NCBI GenBank assembly: GCA_900541935.1
Contig: UQLZ01000046.1
Span: 1 to 18,103 of the forward strand
Direction: 5' to 3'
From: an uncultured Prevotellaceae bacterium
Lineage (GTDB): Bacteria > Bacteroidota > Bacteroidia > Bacteroidales > Muribaculaceae
DNA: 18,103 nt
Position numbers and translations under genes: made by a program. Under the pieces are notes generated by a model. It had not been told where the DNA came from. It ran no database searches and saw only the letters and a list, made by a program, of their open reading frames with translations. This document shows positions 14,901-18,103 of the stretch, piece after piece (within the stretch, counting starts at the first letter, position 1; every line of letters starts with the position of its first letter).

Positions 14901-15600
14901 GGTTGACAACATATCTCTTGCAGGCGAACTCTCCTGTACTGGTATTAAGAAGATATGATGATTTCACTCCATTGGCAACCTCCCATGCCATTCCCGGCTT
15001 TTTTGCCTCAACCAACCGCGCTTCAACGGAAGTTTCATAGTATGCAGAACTGTATGTTTTACTATCTTCATAAATAGAATAGTCAAGCGTAGCCTGAGGG
15101 GTAAATTGCCCGGATCCAGAGCCAACGGCCGGCAACCAGTTCTTTTCCTGAAGCCCTCTTGCATTATACTCAATGAAGCCCGCAAGATCTCTGTCTAACG
15201 CGTCCGCTCCAACATGTACGCTTTGCTCAAGCCGTCCCAAACCGTCAAAATACCGGACTGAGACTATCGAGTTTTCTTTTGTTATATAATGTGGTAAATA
15301 TGTGATACCAGGCTGAACAACATGCCCGCCTGAAATATCTTTTATATTATATGGCAAAAATATAGAATCGCGTTCAATTAACTTAGAGAACGCCTCAACA
15401 ACCGTTGCTTCAACTATATAATTATAGTTATCTGAAAACTGGAAATCTTCATGAAAAGTCACAGGCATATACTCTTTTGATACAAAAGAATATGTCACAT
15501 CTGCCGACGATAAATTCACATCCATAGATGTAGCAACGAATGAAACCATTAGCACAAGAAAAAAAGCAGTTGAATTCAGTAAACGCTTCATATTTGTCAT
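11911..15600 (-). CDS. RHS/YD-repeat core protein with DUF6443-like N-terminus and variable C-terminal tip
   Basis: A 1229-residue exported protein. Residues 1-26 are a signal peptide (alternative start at Met4). About 50-200 match the DUF6443 style, with VRYFDGLGRLEQ at 115-126. YD repeats follow across about 330-900 (for example YVYDKAGNLRYSQDG, YTYDQAGRLISARHG, YAYDANSNLTAINR). The RHS-associated core at about 964-1010 ends ALGQFTCQD...SPYTYCAADPVNNIDPTGM, where DPTGM marks the usual junction and possible autocleavage site. Residues 1011-1229 are a separate, more AT-rich tip. Proteins of this class build a hollow shell that encloses and delivers a C-terminal effector. Its ATGA start overlaps the stop of the upstream RHS gene, and its 3' end overlaps a candidate immunity gene. 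Confidence 0.9.
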   Translation of the reverse strand: MTNMKRLLNSTAFFLVLMVSFVATSMDVNLSSADVTYSFVSKEYMPVTFHEDFQFSDNYNYIVEATVVEAFSKLIERDSIFLPYNIKDISGGHVVQPGITYLPHYITKENSIVSVRYFDGLGRLEQSVHVGADALDRDLAGFIEYNARGLQEKNWLPAVGSGSGQFTPQATLDYSIYEDSKTYSSAYYETSVEARLVEAKKPGMAWEVANGVKSSYLLNTSTGEFACKRYVVNQEDGSLSPKGTYPKNNLHIIKTTDEDNREVLTFKDMNDSTILIRRKCDGRFLDTYYVYDIHHRLRYILPPMGAESLKNVVNDVSVSNEVISKYCYCFNYNGRGLLTKKKNPGAGAIDYVYDKAGNLRYSQDGNQRSRQEWTFYAYDSFDRLIYSGVVKDIRNASVLAETMRNNCDKAYFDGETAPYGYSSVMALNDGGEIYEVYFYDDYRFVAMLESSNNNLSYQDKYGYDKKYTSPIPEHSTRGMLTGKLVKVMDGAASELLSVYYYGLHGNLVQSRETNYKGGYDVRYYKLTFSGKPKEVRHEYSTSDTSHVDIYTYKYDRNERLLSCTHQHDTKQPVTLYENGYNILGQLVSTKVLGMKEDQAFTYNMQGWLTNIKGPAFAQTIGYEPTETNPQGLYGGSISMQNWTVVNKNNDVKETHKGRYNYTYDQAGRLISARHGGAYHTFRKLGVSEVVKTVRAKEDYSAEYAYDANSNLTAINRRGPVRSNKFIGSGSRTYYYGTIDSLKIERNGNQLRKVTDFANEVILNGSMDFKDGAEESSEYSWDSNGNMTRDLNKGISKIEYNYLNQPERISFSDGHIIRNIYDASGRKLQTKYMIDNAAIVNPQFAESENIDDMQQIVPEMSLVASDKKDPIRTYMTRDYCGNYEYENGRLVRIHTENGYIDGNGIYNAYIKDYQGNNRVTVSHTGQYFDVTNYYPYGMLYADLNGYDRYKYSGKEIETANGLNHYDFHARSHDFALGQFTCQDKKAVDYASVSPYTYCAADPVNNIDPTGMETHVFKLENGRYEVRGGVLNGDLNVYEVDAEGNKLGSIGISAFPTSFYNVDFENDRSSANFGKPQGWSGYIDLADNSGQEFFDDLVNNPPTLVSYMDNARTGGYYDFKARGKDIYRGMQVTFVKGAKVIASARDIGNVGAGYIAGINNIPYSLARNAFDLYQSYSSGKLAVEGVSTQIPEFYGWTVGYLKPVFYKQFMVLKSAFYFHNDFQKFLNEKKN
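11914..12570 (-). other. C-terminal tip domain of the RHS protein (candidate toxin)
   Basis: Residues 1011-1229, directly after the DPTGM junction. Conserved-looking segments are GGYYDFKAR (1112-1120) and ARDIGNVGAGYIAG (1142-1155), followed by LARNAFDLYQSY (1163-1174). The spaced DFK and D-GN-AGY-AG arrangement recalls the predicted-RNase polymorphic toxin type 44 group and tails I remember on other Bacteroidetes RHS proteins, but the match is weak. The base composition becomes visibly more AT-rich at the junction, as expected for an exchanged tip. Confidence 0.4.
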
Positions 15601-18050
15601 TCTAATCGTTTGTAATTATACTTATACGCTTTAACGATCTGCCCGGTCTCATCAAGGATGTATTCAAGCCTGCCGAACTTGTCATATCCGTAATACTCAG
15701 TCTTGCCGTCCGGCTTGACTGTTGAGGATAGTCCTATTCCTGGAATATAATGGTAACTCGTCACGGCAGAGTTGCCAAGTTCTTTCCGCAGTTCCGTTAT
15801 TTTTCCATAGTCCGGCTTAAGCTGTCGGGCAAAATCATCGAATTTACCTATAATCCTCTTTACGCTGACAGTATCTGCATTCTCTATTTTTGCAACAAGA
15901 TACTGCGACGAATGTCCCCATAAAAACACCGTTCCCTTACCGCCTGATTTCTCCTGATATATCAGATGCCCATAACTGTCATACCCACACCTGACGGTGT
16001 CACAATCTGCATATCCCTGCGTTGAAGTTACGATATTTACCGGAGCATAAAGATATGGATTAATTTTCTGATATGCAATGCCTTCGACGGATTTTAACTT
16101 TTTGCTTCCAGATGAAACAATATACTCTCGCCTTTGCGTTTCAGGTACAAGCAAGAAACCGCTTTTCGCTGACGCATCAGACTCCCACAGATAATCAATT
16201 TCTGTCACTTCGGCTTCATTACTCCCAACGCTTTTAGAAAGGCTTACCGGCTGGCAATAACTATTGTAATCTATTAAGATTTTATTAACTATACTATCGC
16301 CCTCATAATGAACTGCCGTCCGTGAACGGTTCAACCTTGGCAGATAGGTATATATCTTGTATGACGAAGCTTCTTGCAATTTTGTATTGAAATAGTTCCT
16401 GCTATATACGGCTGGGACAAATGACTTCTCTTTTATTCCATAATTGTTTGATTCCGAATATGTCAGTCTATTGTCTCTGTCATAATGCTTTTTGGACAGC
16501 AAAAGCCCTCGCTCCATCTCTGTTGATGAATATTTGGAGCTTTCAGTCCTGGTGCCAGAAAGCAGGGCTTCTGCCGGATCATCAAGATTGGTGTCAAAGT
16601 TGGAATAGCGATATTCTATCCGGCTTCCATCTGAAAGGACCTCCACCACGGACGAGTACCCTATCTGACTTCCCAAGGCGTTCATACCTCCGTAATTTGT
16701 AGAATTTGATGAAAAATATATATCAACATGACCCGAAATTTGACCGTCGGCCGATTTCAGATTGTAATTTGAATATTTGTACTTTGGAAGTCCGCCTAAA
16801 ATTCCCGAAGAATATGCCTTCGCATAACTCGTACCGCCCTTTGTATAGAAAAATTCCCTATAGTCCAAAACCTTGTCATCATAATTTCTGCTGGTTATCC
16901 TCTTTACTCTTATTCCGCCTGCAAGCATTGTCTTCTTATTAAGTTTTGTCCTTGTTTCATCAAGGACATAACCACACTCATTCGGCTCATATTCAAATTC
17001 TGTATAGCCTCGTGTCGGGTATATGATTTTATTAAGAACTCCACAACTCATAAGTTGAGGATTCGGCTCACGAGACTTATAGTACAAGTCTACATCTGAC
17101 ATATTAATTAAACTGTCAGTATCTTTATTTAAGAACCCCCAATGGTCTGTTCTCTGTGACAAATATCCGGGCACAAATTTCAAATCCTTGTAACTAAAAA
17201 CATACAATTCATCTCCTGAAATCACCCTTTCCAAATACAATCTATGCGTTGGTGTAAAAATATTATCTTTTTCATAGAACAGTTTTATACTTCTCAAATC
17301 AACGCCATCATTATTTTTTACAACTATGCTGTCTAACTGCCGGCTTTTAAGGCGGCTTCCAAAAATCACTGACTTTTCTTGTTCTTTCTTAATAGGATTA
17401 TCAGAAAACATATACTTTTTGGAGTCATTGTACAACCCTTTGCAAATGTAGTAATAGTTCTGGTTGTACTTACTCGCATTAAAAGCCTTTCCTCTTTGGT
17501 ACACTCCAATGCCATACTCCAACTGCAAGGAATTACTTGAAAAAAGGTCTATCCTCCCATTTGGATAGACTACAGACTTCAAAAAAACCGGAGTTATCAG
17601 ATTGCCTTGAGCAAAAAATGTTATATTGCTATTTATAAACTCATTATACTCGATCAAGCCTGAGCCTCTGGCTCCAACATTATAATTGGCTACAGAATAC
17701 CATATCTGATTGGTAAAATCACCACGCTCGTACTGGAAACAGACCTCTTCCCCTTGCGGAAACTCTATTTTTGTCAGATACCAAGCCGACGACTGCCAAT
17801 AACTCCAGTCCTGATTAAAGAAATCGATAGCCAACTCAACCGCATCGAAATCGTAACCAAATGTATATCTAACCCCTCTTGAATCTTGCAGTATGAAGCC
17901 TGTGATAACATCCGGACGATGACTGCCTAATGCATTTGTGACAAAAGACACAGAACCTGTCATATAGTCAACGACTTTTACATTATCCTGACATCTGACT
18001 TTCCACTCTCCCTTTGAATCCAAAGCAAACACACCAGAAACACCCAAGAA
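15597..18050 (-). CDS. Upstream RHS/YD-repeat protein, 5'-truncated at the window-end repeat
   Basis: About 817 residues of open frame with no credible start. It begins FLGVSGVFALDSKGEW, which in Bacteroidetes RHS proteins normally follows a signal peptide and roughly 250-300 further residues. Family hallmarks follow in order: ITGFILQDSRGVRYTFG, SSAWYLTKIEFPQGEEV, a long beta-rich wrapping region, and near the end YDSYGHLIYQ, VTSYHYIPGIGLSSTVKPDG and YYGYDKFGRLEYI, finishing at YNYKRLE. That is a typical C-terminus for this partner protein, so it is not frameshifted at its 3' end. It overlaps the DUF6443-type RHS gene by 4 bp (ATGA). At the 5' side an in-frame TAG (18054-18056) lies inside the inverted repeat, so as drawn the gene is interrupted; the TTG at 18047 is not a convincing start. 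Confidence 0.82.
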   Translation of the reverse strand, partial: FLGVSGVFALDSKGEWKVRCQDNVKVVDYMTGSVSFVTNALGSHRPDVITGFILQDSRGVRYTFGYDFDAVELAIDFFNQDWSYWQSSAWYLTKIEFPQGEEVCFQYERGDFTNQIWYSVANYNVGARGSGLIEYNEFINSNITFFAQGNLITPVFLKSVVYPNGRIDLFSSNSLQLEYGIGVYQRGKAFNASKYNQNYYYICKGLYNDSKKYMFSDNPIKKEQEKSVIFGSRLKSRQLDSIVVKNNDGVDLRSIKLFYEKDNIFTPTHRLYLERVISGDELYVFSYKDLKFVPGYLSQRTDHWGFLNKDTDSLINMSDVDLYYKSREPNPQLMSCGVLNKIIYPTRGYTEFEYEPNECGYVLDETRTKLNKKTMLAGGIRVKRITSRNYDDKVLDYREFFYTKGGTSYAKAYSSGILGGLPKYKYSNYNLKSADGQISGHVDIYFSSNSTNYGGMNALGSQIGYSSVVEVLSDGSRIEYRYSNFDTNLDDPAEALLSGTRTESSKYSSTEMERGLLLSKKHYDRDNRLTYSESNNYGIKEKSFVPAVYSRNYFNTKLQEASSYKIYTYLPRLNRSRTAVHYEGDSIVNKILIDYNSYCQPVSLSKSVGSNEAEVTEIDYLWESDASAKSGFLLVPETQRREYIVSSGSKKLKSVEGIAYQKINPYLYAPVNIVTSTQGYADCDTVRCGYDSYGHLIYQEKSGGKGTVFLWGHSSQYLVAKIENADTVSVKRIIGKFDDFARQLKPDYGKITELRKELGNSAVTSYHYIPGIGLSSTVKPDGKTEYYGYDKFGRLEYILDETGQIVKAYKYNYKRLE

Positions 18051-18103
18051 TGACTAGTCCTAAATAAGCGTTACAAAAATTACTACTTATTATAAGGACA
18101 AAA
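18050..18103. repeat. 54-bp terminal inverted repeat, right copy (probable IS end)
   Basis: Exact reverse complement of 2-55. Read left to right it starts ATGACTAGTCC and ends GGACAAAA at the window edge. Homology of the RHS reading frame runs right up to this repeat and stops, which marks a junction between gene and inserted sequence. A TGA-initial terminus fits an IS end at 18051. The window ends before any transposase sequence. Confidence 0.8.

Noticed and set aside
15597..15600. Frameshift splitting one RHS gene into two
   Set aside because: The upstream chain ends with a typical C-terminus and the downstream chain has a proper signal peptide and DUF6443-like start, so two genes are intended.
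1..18103. Linear replicon or phage with terminal inverted repeats
   Set aside because: The content is core metabolism with no replication or packaging genes. IS copies or assembly breakpoints explain the repeats better.

Overview
The window looks like a piece of a Bacteroidales (or closely related Bacteroidetes) chromosome. The evidence is: promoters of the TTTG-N20-TAnnTTTG type rather than sigma70 type; A-rich sequence instead of strong Shine-Dalgarno sites; an ilvD-ilvB-ilvN-thioesterase-ilvC gene order that I recall from Bacteroides; a fungal-like ketol-acid reductoisomerase; and a two-gene RHS/YD-repeat locus with a DUF6443-like N-terminus. This assignment comes from reading the sequence, not from a database search.

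Layout. (1) Positions 125-6204, minus strand: a complete isoleucine/valine operon (ilvD, ilvB, ilvN, acyl-ACP thioesterase, ilvC). It has a textbook promoter and a 24-residue leader peptide in which 11 residues are Ile, Val or Leu. A terminator/antiterminator pair follows the leader, so the operon reads as controlled by ribosome-mediated transcription attenuation. (2) Positions 6205-8070: an orphan plus-strand lipoprotein gene, then a 41-codon degenerate zinc-ribbon gene lying between two near-perfect palindromes. The second palindrome resembles two abutting ends of an IS3-family (IS150-group) element. (3) Positions 8071-9423, minus strand: an MFS sugar transporter of the SLC45/sucrose-type group. 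(4) Positions 9652-10723, plus strand: a two-gene unit of a PflA-like radical SAM protein and a small Cys-rich protein. (5) Positions 10746-18050, minus strand: an RHS/YD polymorphic-toxin-like locus. It comprises a 5'-truncated upstream RHS protein, a 1229-residue RHS core protein with a variable C-terminal tip, and two small membrane or secreted proteins that are immunity candidates.

The two ends of the window (2-55 and 18050-18103) are the same 54-bp sequence in inverted orientation. At the right end this sequence interrupts the upstream RHS gene and puts a stop codon directly in front of its remaining reading frame. The simplest explanation is two copies of one insertion-sequence end, where an assembly would stop. 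A recombination-mediated inversion of the whole segment is the more interesting alternative.

The best-supported notable system is the ilv attenuator. The most interesting uncharacterised units are the RHS tip with its candidate immunity genes and the radical SAM/Cys-rich pair. I saw no CRISPR array, rRNA, tRNA or complete transposase gene.
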